Assembly (NCBI GenBank): GCA_964384465.1 | Contig: CAYLLT010000006.1 | Span: 32,432 to 96,431, forward strand | Length of the DNA: 64,000 nucleotides | Reading direction: 5' to 3' | From: CAYLLT01 sp964384465 | GTDB lineage: Bacteria; Planctomycetota; Phycisphaerae; UBA1845; PWPN01 | Shown: in pieces, positions 24,660 to 33,809 of the stretch | Position numbering within the stretch: the first letter of the stretch is position 1 | How the letters are laid out: the number at the start of each line of letters is the position of its first letter | Position numbers and translations under genes: made by a program | The notes under the pieces: model-generated | Databases searched by the model: none | What the model saw: only the letters and a program-made list of their open reading frames with translations | What the model was told of the DNA's origin: nothing

Positions 24660-25748
24660 ATGTCAACTGATGAAGTCTCCGGCGGGCGTAGTGAGGCATA
24701 CCGGTGGCGGCACATGAAGGTAACAGTTGTAGCGGCTGCAGAACTGGGCCTCGAGCAGCAGTCGTGTTGGACGAGGATTCAGCGCCTGGATCCCGCCTTG
24801 GCCGGTCCATTCTTCTGCGTGGAGTTCACGTTAGCGACAGCATCGGTGCGTCGCGATGTGTGCGTTGGAATCCTGGAGCGTGACCGGCAGACAGTCGGGT
24901 TCTTCCCATTCCAGCGCGCATGGCCCCGTGTCGGCAGGCCGGTGGCTGATTTGGTGTCCGATTACCATGGTGTGGTCTCAACACCGGGAACGGCGTGGCG
25001 GGCCGATCAACTGCTCCGGGCCTGTCGCCTTTCCGGGTACGAGTTCAACCATCTGCTTGCCTCGCAGGAACCATTTCAGCCATATCACCAGCGGCAGGCA
25101 CCCTCGCCAATCATTGATCTATCTGCCGGATACGAATCATATCGGAAGGAGCGGCGGGAGGCCGGTTCGGAGCAACTCAAGAAGCTTGAGGGGCTTGCTC
25201 GAAAAATGGAGTATGAGGTTGGGCCGTTGCGGATGGAGCCGCATGTGGCCGACCCCGCAATGCTCAACAAGGTGATCGGCCTGAAGACAGGGCATTACGT
25301 ACGCAAGGGCTACAAGAACGTGCTCAGCGTTACCTGGGTCCGCCGGTTGGTCGAGCGGTTGCACGCGACGCAGGGCTCTGGATTTGCGGGGATGCTGTCG
25401 GTCCTGTATGCCGGCGATCGTTTTGTCGCAGCGCACATGGGGCTGCGATCGAAAACGGTCTGGCACTACTGGTTTCCCACCTATGACGAAGAGTTCACTC
25501 GGTATTCGCCGGGGCTGATCCTGCTGATGCGCATGGCACAGTGTGCTCCGGAACTGGGCATTACGACGATCGACTTGGGCAAGGGGGACGGTGGCTACAA
25601 GCGCCGGTTCATGAACGGGAGCATCATGGTGGCCGAGGGGCAGGTTTATATGAGTCCGCTGGCTGGCGCTGTGCGTCAAACCGGACGTCGGGTTCGGAGG
25701 CTGCTGGGGCGAATGTCAACCTGGCGTCCCACCTCTTTCGGGTTGTGA
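24660..25748 (+). CDS. FemAB/CelD-like GNAT acyltransferase (PF13480 type)
   Basis: The ATG at 24660 starts one base after the preceding stop; an inner ATG at 24714 (MKVTVVAAAELGLEQQSCW) fits the family start better and may be the real one. The core has PFFCVEFTLATA, GILERDRQTVGFFPFQ, then ESYRKERREAGSEQLKKLEGL, and a C-terminal GNAT half (GMLSVLYAGDRFVAAHMGLRS, YDEEFTRYSPGLILLMRMAQ, GITTIDLGKGDGGYKRRFM). Such proteins (CelD/BcsL, EpsN-like) are regularly encoded in EPS loci and are thought to acylate sugars. The acceptor here is unknown. Confidence 0.8.
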   Translation: MSTDEVSGGRSEAYRWRHMKVTVVAAAELGLEQQSCWTRIQRLDPALAGPFFCVEFTLATASVRRDVCVGILERDRQTVGFFPFQRAWPRVGRPVADLVSDYHGVVSTPGTAWRADQLLRACRLSGYEFNHLLASQEPFQPYHQRQAPSPIIDLSAGYESYRKERREAGSEQLKKLEGLARKMEYEVGPLRMEPHVADPAMLNKVIGLKTGHYVRKGYKNVLSVTWVRRLVERLHATQGSGFAGMLSVLYAGDRFVAAHMGLRSKTVWHYWFPTYDEEFTRYSPGLILLMRMAQCAPELGITTIDLGKGDGGYKRRFMNGSIMVAEGQVYMSPLAGAVRQTGRRVRRLLGRMSTWRPTSFGL

Positions 25749-25768
25749 ATGTTGTCGCGGAGCTGTTG

Positions 25769-26971
25769 ATGAGTGCTGCTACTGCCATTGGCATAGACCG
25801 ATGCCACGAGTTATCGCGCCAAGCAGGCAGCAACTCTCCCGCCGTAGCTCAGGTCATCGGAGCATTCGGCGGTGGTGGCGCGCAGCGGGTGGCGTACAAC
25901 CTGGGGTTGGGGCTACGGTCGCTGGGTGTGGAATGCATCGGGATCGCCGTTCGCCGAGCCGGGGATTATGCCGAAGATCGCTCGCTGCCGGTGGTAAGCT
26001 TGGATGCCGGCGACAGGGGGGTGTGGAAGATGTTGCGGGCGATGTGGCGGCTACGGCGGCTCATCCGGCTGCGACGGATCGATTTGATTCACATGCATGG
26101 GTCGACGTCACTACCGCTCTGTGCGTTGGCGATGCTGGGGATGCGGCGGCGGCCGAGGATGTGGTTCACTTGGCATGATTCGGGCCTGGTGGTGGGGCGG
26201 GGCTGGCGCTGGCGACTGATGGGTTGGGCGCTGAACCAGTGCGAAAGGGTGTTCGGCGACTCGCGGCAGATCGTCGAGAAGCTGCAAGTTCTTCCCGGCC
26301 TGGCTGGACGCCTGGAAGTCTTCCCGAATGGCGTGCCGGAGATGCCCGAGCGCCTGCCCGACGATGGGCGCGAACCGGTGATCCTGTGGATGGCACGCTT
26401 CGTGTCGGGGAAGAACCCCCAGATCTTGATCCGAGCTGCAGCCAAGCTGCGGGATGAGGGGCTGAGGTTCCGCGTTGTGATGGCTGGCATGTCCTATCCC
26501 AGCGGGTATCCGTTCTTCGACGAATGCAAAGGCTTGGTGAAGCAACTTGGCTTGGAACAGATAATCTCCTTCCCCGGCTGGGTGGAGGAAACGACGTCGC
26601 TGATCAGGTCGGCCGCGATCGGTGTGCAGACCTCGCATTCCGAAGGCCTGAGCTTGACACTGCTGGAGCAGATGATGAGCGGCTTAGCTGTCGTCGCCAC
26701 TGATGTGGGGGATACGGCAACTGCCGTGGAGCATGAAAAGACCGGATTGCTCATCCCGCCTGGCGATGAGTCGTCGCTGCATGCAGCACTCAAACGGCTG
26801 CTGATGGATCGAGAGTTGCGGAGTCAGTTTGGGGTTGCCGCTCGTAGTAAGGCTCTGGCTGCGTTCAGCGTTCAGGCCATGGCGCGCCGTGTGGTGGCGG
26901 GCTGCTTCCCGAGCGCTGGCGCCGGTCAGTGGTCGGTCTCTATGGCCTGCGGACCGGAGTGCTCTGTATGA
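25769..26971 (+). CDS. GT4-family glycosyltransferase
   Basis: The open frame extends upstream to 25541, but the true start is probably the ATG at 25769 (GCGGAG just before) or the GTG at 25745 that overlaps the previous stop. The product of 400 residues begins with VAQVIGAFGGGGAQRVAYNLGLGL, the glycine-rich loop of GT-B enzymes. It continues with DLIHMHGSTSLPL, MWFTWHDSGLVVGRG, VILWMARFVSGKNPQILIRAA, AAIGVQTSHSEGLSLTLLEQMMSGLAVVATDVG (EX7E) and KTGLLIPPGDESSL. It is a Glycos_transf_1 enzyme. The next gene starts within its stop codon. Confidence 0.9.
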   Translation: MSAATAIGIDRCHELSRQAGSNSPAVAQVIGAFGGGGAQRVAYNLGLGLRSLGVECIGIAVRRAGDYAEDRSLPVVSLDAGDRGVWKMLRAMWRLRRLIRLRRIDLIHMHGSTSLPLCALAMLGMRRRPRMWFTWHDSGLVVGRGWRWRLMGWALNQCERVFGDSRQIVEKLQVLPGLAGRLEVFPNGVPEMPERLPDDGREPVILWMARFVSGKNPQILIRAAAKLRDEGLRFRVVMAGMSYPSGYPFFDECKGLVKQLGLEQIISFPGWVEETTSLIRSAAIGVQTSHSEGLSLTLLEQMMSGLAVVATDVGDTATAVEHEKTGLLIPPGDESSLHAALKRLLMDRELRSQFGVAARSKALAAFSVQAMARRVVAGCFPSAGAGQWSVSMACGPECSV

Positions 26972-27621
26972 GTGTGCGACCTCCACTGCCGTTGCGGTCC
27001 AGAATCGCCAGACAGATAAAGAATTGGCCGGGCGGCAGAGGGATTGTTAATGTAGCTCGCTCCTTCTTTGGCAACGGCGATCCGGGTGACCAATGGCAAC
27101 GGATGGTCATGAACCGCGAGACGCGCAAGCTGATCGACGGGTTGGGACCACAGCGTCTGAAAGCTCTGGAGATTTCGGGCAGCAGTTGGAGCGGTGAAGG
27201 GTACTTCAGGGAATACCGGAGCGTCTCATACCCGGAATACGACGTGTGCGAAGGGCCGCTGGAGGAAACTTTCGACATTGTTATTGCCGAGCAAGTGTTT
27301 GAACATTTGCTGTGGCCTTACCGGGCCGGTCGCCACGTCTATCAAATGCTTCGCCCGGGCGGCTGGTTTCTGGTCTCAACGCCCTTCCTCATCAAAGTTC
27401 ACCTGTGTCCTCACGACTGTACCCGTTGGACCGAGACCGGCATCCGGTACTTCCTAGCCGAGTGTGGGTTTCCGCTGGCACGGGTCCGCTCGCACTCATG
27501 GGGCAATAGAACCTGCGTGAAGGCTAACTTTCCGCGCTGGCCGATATATCAGGCATGGCGGCATGCTTTGCGGAACGATCCCGAATTCCCGGTCCAAGTC
27601 TGGGCTTTGGCACAAAAGTGA
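26968..27621 (+). CDS. Class I SAM-dependent methyltransferase
   Basis: ATGA at 26968 overlaps the stop of the GT4 gene; an upstream in-frame start at 26929 is less likely. The 217-residue protein has a short Rossmann methyltransferase core: KALEISGSSWSGEGY at the place of motif I, DIVIAEQVFEHLLWPYRAGRHVYQMLRPGGWFLVSTPFL (motifs II-III) and CTRWTETGIRYFLAECGF. Motif I lacks the usual GxGxG. The small size and the context suggest that it methylates a sugar in the EPS repeat unit. Confidence 0.82.
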   Translation: MSVRPPLPLRSRIARQIKNWPGGRGIVNVARSFFGNGDPGDQWQRMVMNRETRKLIDGLGPQRLKALEISGSSWSGEGYFREYRSVSYPEYDVCEGPLEETFDIVIAEQVFEHLLWPYRAGRHVYQMLRPGGWFLVSTPFLIKVHLCPHDCTRWTETGIRYFLAECGFPLARVRSHSWGNRTCVKANFPRWPIYQAWRHALRNDPEFPVQVWALAQK

Positions 27622-29945
27622 CGCCATACACCCTGATACCGACCCATGCGCAACTGCGAACGGTTCAGCAGGAGCCTTTCTCCAAGGCAGAGTCGAGGCG
27701 CGATAAGCAATTGAGATATGTGAAGCTGGGTGCTGCCCACAGGGAGCGGGTAGCGCAAAGCATGGTGCTCGCAGGGCCGACGATACATCGAGCCATCGAT
27801 CTGATCAGCGGGGATGGTTCGGATTCGTCGGGGTGGAAGCAGCCGGTGTACTTCGTGGCCCACGACCTCCGTCGACGCTGGCCCGAACTCGACGGTCCCG
27901 AGAGCTCTGTTCGACTGGACTCAGTACCCCCCGAGCGTCTGCATTTGATCGAAAACATCTGGATCGTTTCCACTTACCTTCGCCTGAAAGCGAAGGGGAT
28001 GAACGTGCGGATTGAGGACCATCTTATTCCCGACAGCATCAACGTGTGCACCTCTGATCGGCTGATTCAATCGCCAGGCAGCCACCGGGCGTTCATCGTG
28101 GCGGTGCAAGCGGATCGGCCATCGCTGGGATGGGGCGACTACACCTTGGTACAGAGCCCAGTTCAAGCGTCTAGGCGGAACACGTGTCTGATCGATCACT
28201 GGCCGCAGCCAGGTTTGGTTCCGCGCGATTGCTCGCGAGATAACTGCATACGTCGCATGGCGTACATGGGCTACCTCGGGAACTTGGCCCCAGGCTTCCG
28301 TAGAGAATCGTTCAGGAAAGAAATGAGGGCCCTAGGTGTGGAGTGGGTCGTTCGGGACCAACCTGCGGACTGGCGCAACTTCGGTGATCTGGACCTCTGC
28401 CTCGCCGTGAGATACGGCGCACGGGCTTGGATACGAACGAAGCCTGCAACCAAGTTGGCCCATAGCTGGCTAGCGGGATGCCCGGCGTTGCTAGGCAACG
28501 AGCCGGCGTTTCGGTACTGGGGGAAGCCGGGGGAAGACTACTTCGAAGTCGCCGAGCCGGCCGATGCAGTGGAGGTTGTGAGGCGACTCGTAAACGAACC
28601 TGCGCTTTACCAGCAAGTCCGCGAGCGCGGGCTGGCCAAGGGACGCGAACATGATGAGGAGGCCGTTTGCCGGCAATGGATCGCCGTGCTTGCCGGGCCG
28701 ATCGTCGAGCAGTTTCGTTCATGGCGCACGGATCGGCGGCACGTTGTGATGGCTAGAGCCGCTCGGCGGTCGATCGAGCGGGTGACGGTGCCGATGCGGC
28801 GGCGCGCATTCTACGCATGGGCCAAGGGTAGTGAGCGTCTGGCCGACTTCCGCCAAGCAAGGGAAACTCGTCTTGGTTCTGGGCAACCCGGCAAGGCGGG
28901 CAGGCTGGTCAGGTCGCGCATTGACAAGCTGTGCGCAGCGACAGGCGTTCTCCGCTGGCTTGAGTCGCGCGCCGCCGGCACTGTCAATGTGCTCATGTAC
29001 CATCGGGTGTTGCCCATTGAGCAGTGCGAAAGCTACCCGTTGAGCAACCTGGTGGTGCCGGAGCCGCTCTTTGCTGAGCAGGTGGAGTGGCTCCGGCGTT
29101 CTTGTACGACTATGACGGTCGGCGAAGCGGTTGCGGAGCTAACCGCCGGGAGCCTGGGCAGCGAACGCATCGTCTGTCTGAGTTTCGATGACGGCTACCG
29201 GGATAATTATGAGGTGGCCTCGCCAATCCTCGATGCCGCGGGCATTCGCGCCACGTTTTTCGTGACGGCGGGGTTGATCGGAACCGAGCAGGTTCTGTGG
29301 TTTGACCAAGCCATACTATGCTGGCAGCGGCGCTGTGGAACACGGCCCTGGCTTCAGGCACACGAAGCATTGCTCGAGGCCGAGGATCTCCAGGGCAAAT
29401 GCGCATCGCTGGACGGCTGGCTCGGCTGGCTCAAAGGCCTTACCGCGGCGGATCGCGGGGCTTTGTTGGACCGCCTCAGCCAAGGCCCGAATGGACCATG
29501 TGATGATTCGTCCTATCAGTTGATGAGCGTGAACCAAGTGGTCGATCTTCAGCGGCGCGGACACGAAATTGGATCGCACACCATGACGCATCCCATTTTG
29601 ACCACGCTGGATGCAAATACCGCGCGGCAGGAGTTAGAGCAGTCGCGCCTGGTGCTGGAAGGATGGCTGGGTCAGCGCGTGGGTGGGTTCTGTTATCCGA
29701 ACGGCTCGCATGACGATCGGGTGTGCGAAGCGGTACGCGCGGCCGGATACGCGTATGCCTGTACGACCGCTCGGGGTGCCAACAGAGTTGGTGCGGACCC
29801 TTTGCGGCTCACTCGACGGGCCATTTTCCCGGCGAGCTATTTCAGCTGCGATCGCAAGCGTATTGCGGCGTCGTTTCGGGCTGAGGTGTTTGGCCTGCAC
29901 GACTGGCAAAGGGGGCTTATGAAGCTCCTGCATCGGCGGCGATAG
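27618..29945 (+). CDS. Fusion of a GT-B-like domain and a polysaccharide deacetylase (NodB)
   Basis: GTG at 27618 overlaps the previous stop (GTGA) and gives 775 residues. Residues 1-390 look like a glycosyltransferase-like region (PVYFVAHDLRRRWPEL, AYMGYLGNLAPGFRRESF, DLDLCLAVRYGAR, PATKLAHSWLAGCPALLG), i.e. the donor-binding half of a GT-B enzyme. Residues 470-775 form a NodB deacetylase: VLMYHRVLP, Asp524-Asp525 in LSFDDGYRDNY, the metal-binding His654 and His658 in GSHTMTHP, and CYPNGSHDDRV. The second half should remove acetyl groups from N-acetylated sugars. The deacetylase half closely resembles the separate protein at 40696. The fusion could couple sugar addition to deacetylation, which is inference. 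No signal peptide is visible, so it would act in the cytoplasm. Confidence 0.82.
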   Translation: MTPYTLIPTHAQLRTVQQEPFSKAESRRDKQLRYVKLGAAHRERVAQSMVLAGPTIHRAIDLISGDGSDSSGWKQPVYFVAHDLRRRWPELDGPESSVRLDSVPPERLHLIENIWIVSTYLRLKAKGMNVRIEDHLIPDSINVCTSDRLIQSPGSHRAFIVAVQADRPSLGWGDYTLVQSPVQASRRNTCLIDHWPQPGLVPRDCSRDNCIRRMAYMGYLGNLAPGFRRESFRKEMRALGVEWVVRDQPADWRNFGDLDLCLAVRYGARAWIRTKPATKLAHSWLAGCPALLGNEPAFRYWGKPGEDYFEVAEPADAVEVVRRLVNEPALYQQVRERGLAKGREHDEEAVCRQWIAVLAGPIVEQFRSWRTDRRHVVMARAARRSIERVTVPMRRRAFYAWAKGSERLADFRQARETRLGSGQPGKAGRLVRSRIDKLCAATGVLRWLESRAAGTVNVLMYHRVLPIEQCESYPLSNLVVPEPLFAEQVEWLRRSCTTMTVGEAVAELTAGSLGSERIVCLSFDDGYRDNYEVASPILDAAGIRATFFVTAGLIGTEQVLWFDQAILCWQRRCGTRPWLQAHEALLEAEDLQGKCASLDGWLGWLKGLTAADRGALLDRLSQGPNGPCDDSSYQLMSVNQVVDLQRRGHEIGSHTMTHPILTTLDANTARQELEQSRLVLEGWLGQRVGGFCYPNGSHDDRVCEAVRAAGYAYACTTARGANRVGADPLRLTRRAIFPASYFSCDRKRIAASFRAEVFGLHDWQRGLMKLLHRRR

Positions 29946-29988
29946 GCTAAGGCTATGCTCTGCACCGGTTTTGCGAGGATGACTTCGA

Positions 29989-31536
29989 TTGATCATGACT
30001 GCTATTAGCACTGAATCTGTTGCCATACATGAACTGGAAGAGTCCAAGCCAATGCCGCCTTCGCTTGGCTCGTTACGCCAGCGAGCCACCCGTGCCTCGC
30101 TTTGGCTGGTGGCCAGCACGCCATTGAGCATGCCCGTCCCACTGGTGCGCAGCCTGATCCTCACGCGCCTGCTGTTCCCGGAGGCATTCGGCCTCATGGC
30201 ACTGGTCGGCGTGGTCTTGCAGGGCTTGCAGATGTGCTCCGATGTCGGCATCGGCCCCAGCATTATCAAGAGCCAGGGCGGCGATGCCCCGCGATTCCTT
30301 CAGACGGCTTGGACGCTTCAGATCATTCGCGGTTTTGGCTTGTGGCTCATCTGCTGTGCCGTCGCCTGGCCCGCCTCGATCTTCTTCCGCGAGCCGATGC
30401 TGCTGGCCCTGTTGCCCGTGGCTGGACTGAACATCGTCATCACCGCCTTCAATACCACCGCTTGGGCAACTCATGACCGGGCGATGAAGCGGGGTCGCAT
30501 CACGATCATCGCCCACGCTGTTCAGTTAGCAAATCTTGGGGTTATGATCTTCGCCGCCTGGTGGCTACGCAGCGTCTGGGCGCTGGTCATCGGGGGGCTG
30601 TCCGGCAACCTGATCTCGCTCGTGCTGGGATACGCGTTTCTGCCGGGCATCCGGCACCGCCTCCGCTGGGATCAAACCGCGGCCCGTGAACTGATCCACT
30701 TCGGCAAGTGGGTCTTCATCTCGACTCTGCTGACCTTCTTCGCCATGCAGATGGACAAGTTGATGCTGGGCAAACTCATCTCGATGAGTCTGCTGGGTGT
30801 TTACAGCGTCGCACTGGTCCTGGCGAACCTGCCGAGGGAACTGCTGCAGCAGATTGCGTCACTCGTGCTGTTCCCTGCACTGGCGGAAAAGTTTCGCCAA
30901 GATCCGGCGCGAATGCACGAACGATTGGACCGTGTCCGCGGAACCATGCTTCGCATTGGGCTATTGCTCTGTTTGGGCGTGGTCGCGGTTGCCCCTGCCT
31001 TCTTCCACTATCTCTACGACCCGCGTTACGCGGACGCCAGTTGGATTGCTCAGTTGCTGGCCCTCTCTTCTTGGATGACCGTCCTAAATGTCACTACCGG
31101 ATATGCCCTGCTCGCATTTGGCGACAGCAGGTCATTGGCACTAGGCAATCTCGCCAATGTGATGATAACGGTTGTCGGAGCGATCGCCGGCTTCCATTTC
31201 TTTGGACTATCCGGCTTCATCATCGGCTACGCAGCGGGTACGGCGGCCGGCGAGCTCGTCCAGGGTTTGCGGATCCGGTGCTACGGGGTGGGTGTGCTTC
31301 GGCAGGACGTCGCTCTTACGATGATCGGCCTGGTCGCCGGTGGCGTGTATGTAGGAGCGGCGAAATGGTCAAATCCTGGCAGTGAAGGTCACGCGGTCTT
31401 GCCCGAGACGCTTTTAGCCTTGGGTATCTGGGCCGTTCTCGCGGCTTACCTGTTGCCCGCGGTCAAGCGCGAATTGGCTTCAAACCTGCGCCTGCCGTGG
31501 GTGGAGCGACTGCGACTCCCAGCGGATGCTGTATGA
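29989..31536 (+). CDS. Wzx-type polysaccharide flippase (MATE/MOP superfamily)
   Basis: A TTG at 29989 lies nine bases after GAGGA and may be the real start; ATG at 29995 is the alternative. The product of about 513 residues has 12-14 membrane helices in the usual MOP order, beginning RQRATRASLWLVASTPLSMPVPLVRSLILTRLLFPEAFGLMALVGVVLQGLQM. The signature GDAPRFLQTAWTLQIIRGF and the later FGKWVFISTLLTFFAMQMDKLMLGKLIS, which carries charged residues in helices, are typical. It should flip the lipid-linked repeat unit to the outer face of the inner membrane. The acetyltransferase starts in its stop codon. Confidence 0.9.
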   Translation: MIMTAISTESVAIHELEESKPMPPSLGSLRQRATRASLWLVASTPLSMPVPLVRSLILTRLLFPEAFGLMALVGVVLQGLQMCSDVGIGPSIIKSQGGDAPRFLQTAWTLQIIRGFGLWLICCAVAWPASIFFREPMLLALLPVAGLNIVITAFNTTAWATHDRAMKRGRITIIAHAVQLANLGVMIFAAWWLRSVWALVIGGLSGNLISLVLGYAFLPGIRHRLRWDQTAARELIHFGKWVFISTLLTFFAMQMDKLMLGKLISMSLLGVYSVALVLANLPRELLQQIASLVLFPALAEKFRQDPARMHERLDRVRGTMLRIGLLLCLGVVAVAPAFFHYLYDPRYADASWIAQLLALSSWMTVLNVTTGYALLAFGDSRSLALGNLANVMITVVGAIAGFHFFGLSGFIIGYAAGTAAGELVQGLRIRCYGVGVLRQDVALTMIGLVAGGVYVGAAKWSNPGSEGHAVLPETLLALGIWAVLAAYLLPAVKRELASNLRLPWVERLRLPADAV

Positions 31537-32123
31537 CGCTTCGTGATCGACTCAGACGCTGGTGGGCGTGGCAGCGCTATCACCGCCGGTTCGGCTGGTA
31601 TGCCCGCTCGGCGTATCTGGCTCCGCCGGAACTCTTGGTCAACCCTCAAGGAATGCACGTCGATTGGGGCGTACGCATCCGAGCCCACGCCCGACTCGAA
31701 TGCATTGAGTACAACGGCAAGCTGGGCCGTTTAGAGATCGGTGAAGGTACCTGCATTGAATACTACTTCCATGCCGCCGCTGCGGAGTGGGTCACCATTG
31801 GCCAGCATGTAACCATCGCCGGCCGCGTTTACATCTCTGACCACGACCACGCGATGCCTTGGGGGGAAGGGAGGCTGGTTGTTCGCCCGGTCATCATCGG
31901 GGATGGTTGCTGGCTCGGCGAAGGATGCTGCATCCTCAAGGGTGTTGAACTCGGGCCAGGCTGCGTCGTCGGCGCCAACGCAGTGGTCACTCACAGCGCG
32001 GCGGCGTTTTCCGTTCTGGTTGGTGTTCCCGCGCGCATTATTAAACGCAATGATGTCGCGACGCGGGCCGAGATGTCCCCGGAAGCCATACCGCCATTCG
32101 AGCGAAGGGCCGAAGTGCTGTGA
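31533..32123 (+). CDS. Left-handed beta-helix acetyltransferase (WbbJ-like)
   Basis: ATGA at 31533 overlaps the flippase stop. The 196-residue protein has hexapeptide repeats from about residue 60 to 170 (IGEGTCIEYYFHAAAAEWVTIGQ, TIAGRVYISDHDHAMPWG, IIGDGCWLGEGCCILKGVELGPGCVVGANAVV) and ends with VLVGVPARIIKR. The catalytic His pair in SDHDHAMP is the usual feature of the sugar O-acetyltransferase group of LbH enzymes. It should transfer acetyl from acetyl-CoA to a sugar of the EPS unit. The following gene begins with GTGA in its stop codon. Confidence 0.88.
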   Translation: MTLRDRLRRWWAWQRYHRRFGWYARSAYLAPPELLVNPQGMHVDWGVRIRAHARLECIEYNGKLGRLEIGEGTCIEYYFHAAAAEWVTIGQHVTIAGRVYISDHDHAMPWGEGRLVVRPVIIGDGCWLGEGCCILKGVELGPGCVVGANAVVTHSAAAFSVLVGVPARIIKRNDVATRAEMSPEAIPPFERRAEVL

Positions 32124-33517
32124 GTGTCACCGTGCCTATTGCGCTCTACGGGTGGCTGGCAGTCGCCCTGTTGCTGTTTGCGCAACTTCCGCCGCGGCGG
32201 GCCATGTTGGCGGGGCTGATCGGCGCCTGGCTGTTCCTGCCGATGGCGGTGGAGTATGTCTTCCCGCTGCTGCACTACGACAAGATCAATGCCACGGCTC
32301 TGGGGCTTCTGCTGGGGGTATGTGTATTTGATTCCGGTCGTCTATTGGCCTTCCGCCTGCGATGGTCTGATCTGCCGCTCGTTGTTCTGTGCCTCTGTCC
32401 GGCCATCTCGACGTTTGGCAATGGACAGGAGGCCGCTAATGCGGGCGCCAGCACCACGAATCATCTGCTGCAGTATGGGGTACCGTATCTACTGGGGCGG
32501 CTCTATTTTCGAACCCCCGCCGATCTGCAGGAACTGGCATGGGCGGTGTTCATCGGCGGTCTTGTCTACGTTCCGCTGTGCCTCTACGAAATCCGCATGA
32601 GCCCGCAGTTGCACACGATGGTCTACGGCTTCTACCAGCACCAGTTTGCACAGGCCAGGCGGGGCGACGGGTGGCGGCCCACGGTTTTCATGCAGCACGG
32701 CCTGGCCGTCGCGTTCTGGATGTGCGCCACGTCGCTGGTGGGGACTGGCCTGTGGCTGGCCGGGGAAGGCAAGCGGCGGCGGTGGCTAGGCGCGGGGCTG
32801 ATCGTGCTGCTGGCTACCGTGGTGTTGTGCAAGTGCGTTGGCACACTGTTTCTTCTGGTGCTCGGGATCGCCTGCATGTTCCTGGCCAGAGCAGGCTATC
32901 TGCGGTGGACGCTGGCTATCGTGATCCTGTGCGTACCTGCCTACATGGTGAGCCGCAGTTCTGGTCTGGTGAAGGCTGATGTGGTCAGCGGTGCGATGGC
33001 GCACATCGTATCGGACCCGGATCGAATCGGTTCCATGCGTGCCCGGCTGGAGCAGGAGGATATCCTATCTGCCAAAGCCCTACAGCACCCGGCCATCGGC
33101 TGGGGGCCTTGGGGCCAGTTCCGGGTGGACGAAGAACGCCAGGGCCTAGTGGCCGCCACCGACGGGCTGTGGATCATCCTTTTCGGCAAGTTCGGGCTGA
33201 CCGGCCTCATCAGCTACACGCTGATGCTGCTACTCCCGGTGGTGCTATTGATCACGCATTTTCCCAGCCGGGCATGGCGAAAGCCGGATTTGCTGCCGCT
33301 CATCTCACTAGCAGTGGTGCTCCTGCTTTACGCAATCGACTGCTTGATGAACGCGATGCCCAACCCGGTTTTCATCGTGATCGCGGGCGCACTGAGCAGC
33401 GTCGCAGGGGTGGCGGCACTGGCCGCTGAGCCTTCGAGGACACCGCGAGTTCGAGCCATTGCTGACCGCCGCGGGGTTGCAGGTGTGGTACCCTTGTCCG
33501 TTCCCGATCGTCCGTAA
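32120..33517 (+). CDS. O-antigen ligase/polymerase-like membrane protein (Wzy candidate)
   Basis: GTG at 32120 overlaps the stop of the acetyltransferase gene. The 465-residue protein has about ten to twelve membrane helices and a large periplasmic loop around residues 290-350, where ALQHPAIGWGPWGQFRVDE lies; GxGPGxF-like sequences of this kind precede the last helices in O-antigen polymerases and ligases (Wzy_C). The context (flippase upstream, glycosyltransferases downstream) supports polymerisation of repeat units. Whether it polymerises or ligates cannot be told from the sequence. Confidence 0.8.
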   Translation: MSVTVPIALYGWLAVALLLFAQLPPRRAMLAGLIGAWLFLPMAVEYVFPLLHYDKINATALGLLLGVCVFDSGRLLAFRLRWSDLPLVVLCLCPAISTFGNGQEAANAGASTTNHLLQYGVPYLLGRLYFRTPADLQELAWAVFIGGLVYVPLCLYEIRMSPQLHTMVYGFYQHQFAQARRGDGWRPTVFMQHGLAVAFWMCATSLVGTGLWLAGEGKRRRWLGAGLIVLLATVVLCKCVGTLFLLVLGIACMFLARAGYLRWTLAIVILCVPAYMVSRSSGLVKADVVSGAMAHIVSDPDRIGSMRARLEQEDILSAKALQHPAIGWGPWGQFRVDEERQGLVAATDGLWIILFGKFGLTGLISYTLMLLLPVVLLITHFPSRAWRKPDLLPLISLAVVLLLYAIDCLMNAMPNPVFIVIAGALSSVAGVAALAAEPSRTPRVRAIADRRGVAGVVPLSVPDRP

Positions 33518-33537
33518 TCCTGCCTTCGGCAGTTCTC

Positions 33538-33807
33538 ATGCGGCTTCTGGTGGTCATCCTCAACTACCGCACCCCTGACCTGACGGTCGATTGTCTTTGC
33601 TCTCTGTCGTCAGAGGTGGCGGCCCTGTCCGGCGCACGGGTAGTAGTGGTGGATAACGCCTCCGGCGACGGCTCCGCGCAACGCATTGAGGCGGCCGTGC
33701 GGGAACATGGATGGTCTGGCTGGGCCTCGGTTCTGGCCATGGCCCGCAACGATGGCTACGCGGCCGGCAATAATGCGGCTATCCGGGCGGCCAGCCGCGC
33801 GAACTAG
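33538..33807 (+). pseudogene. N-terminal GT2 glycosyltransferase fragment
   Basis: 89 codons read MRLLVVILNYRTPDLTVDCL, VVVVDNASGDGS and RNDGYAAGNNAAIR, the GT2 N-terminus up to the Asn-rich donor loop, and then stop at TAG. The catalytic DxD and the rest are absent. The fragment matches the beginning of the next gene (LLVVVVNYGITDLTVQCL ... NRGFTGGNNAIIR), so it looks like a broken tandem duplicate. Confidence 0.75.
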
Positions 33808-33809
33808 CC

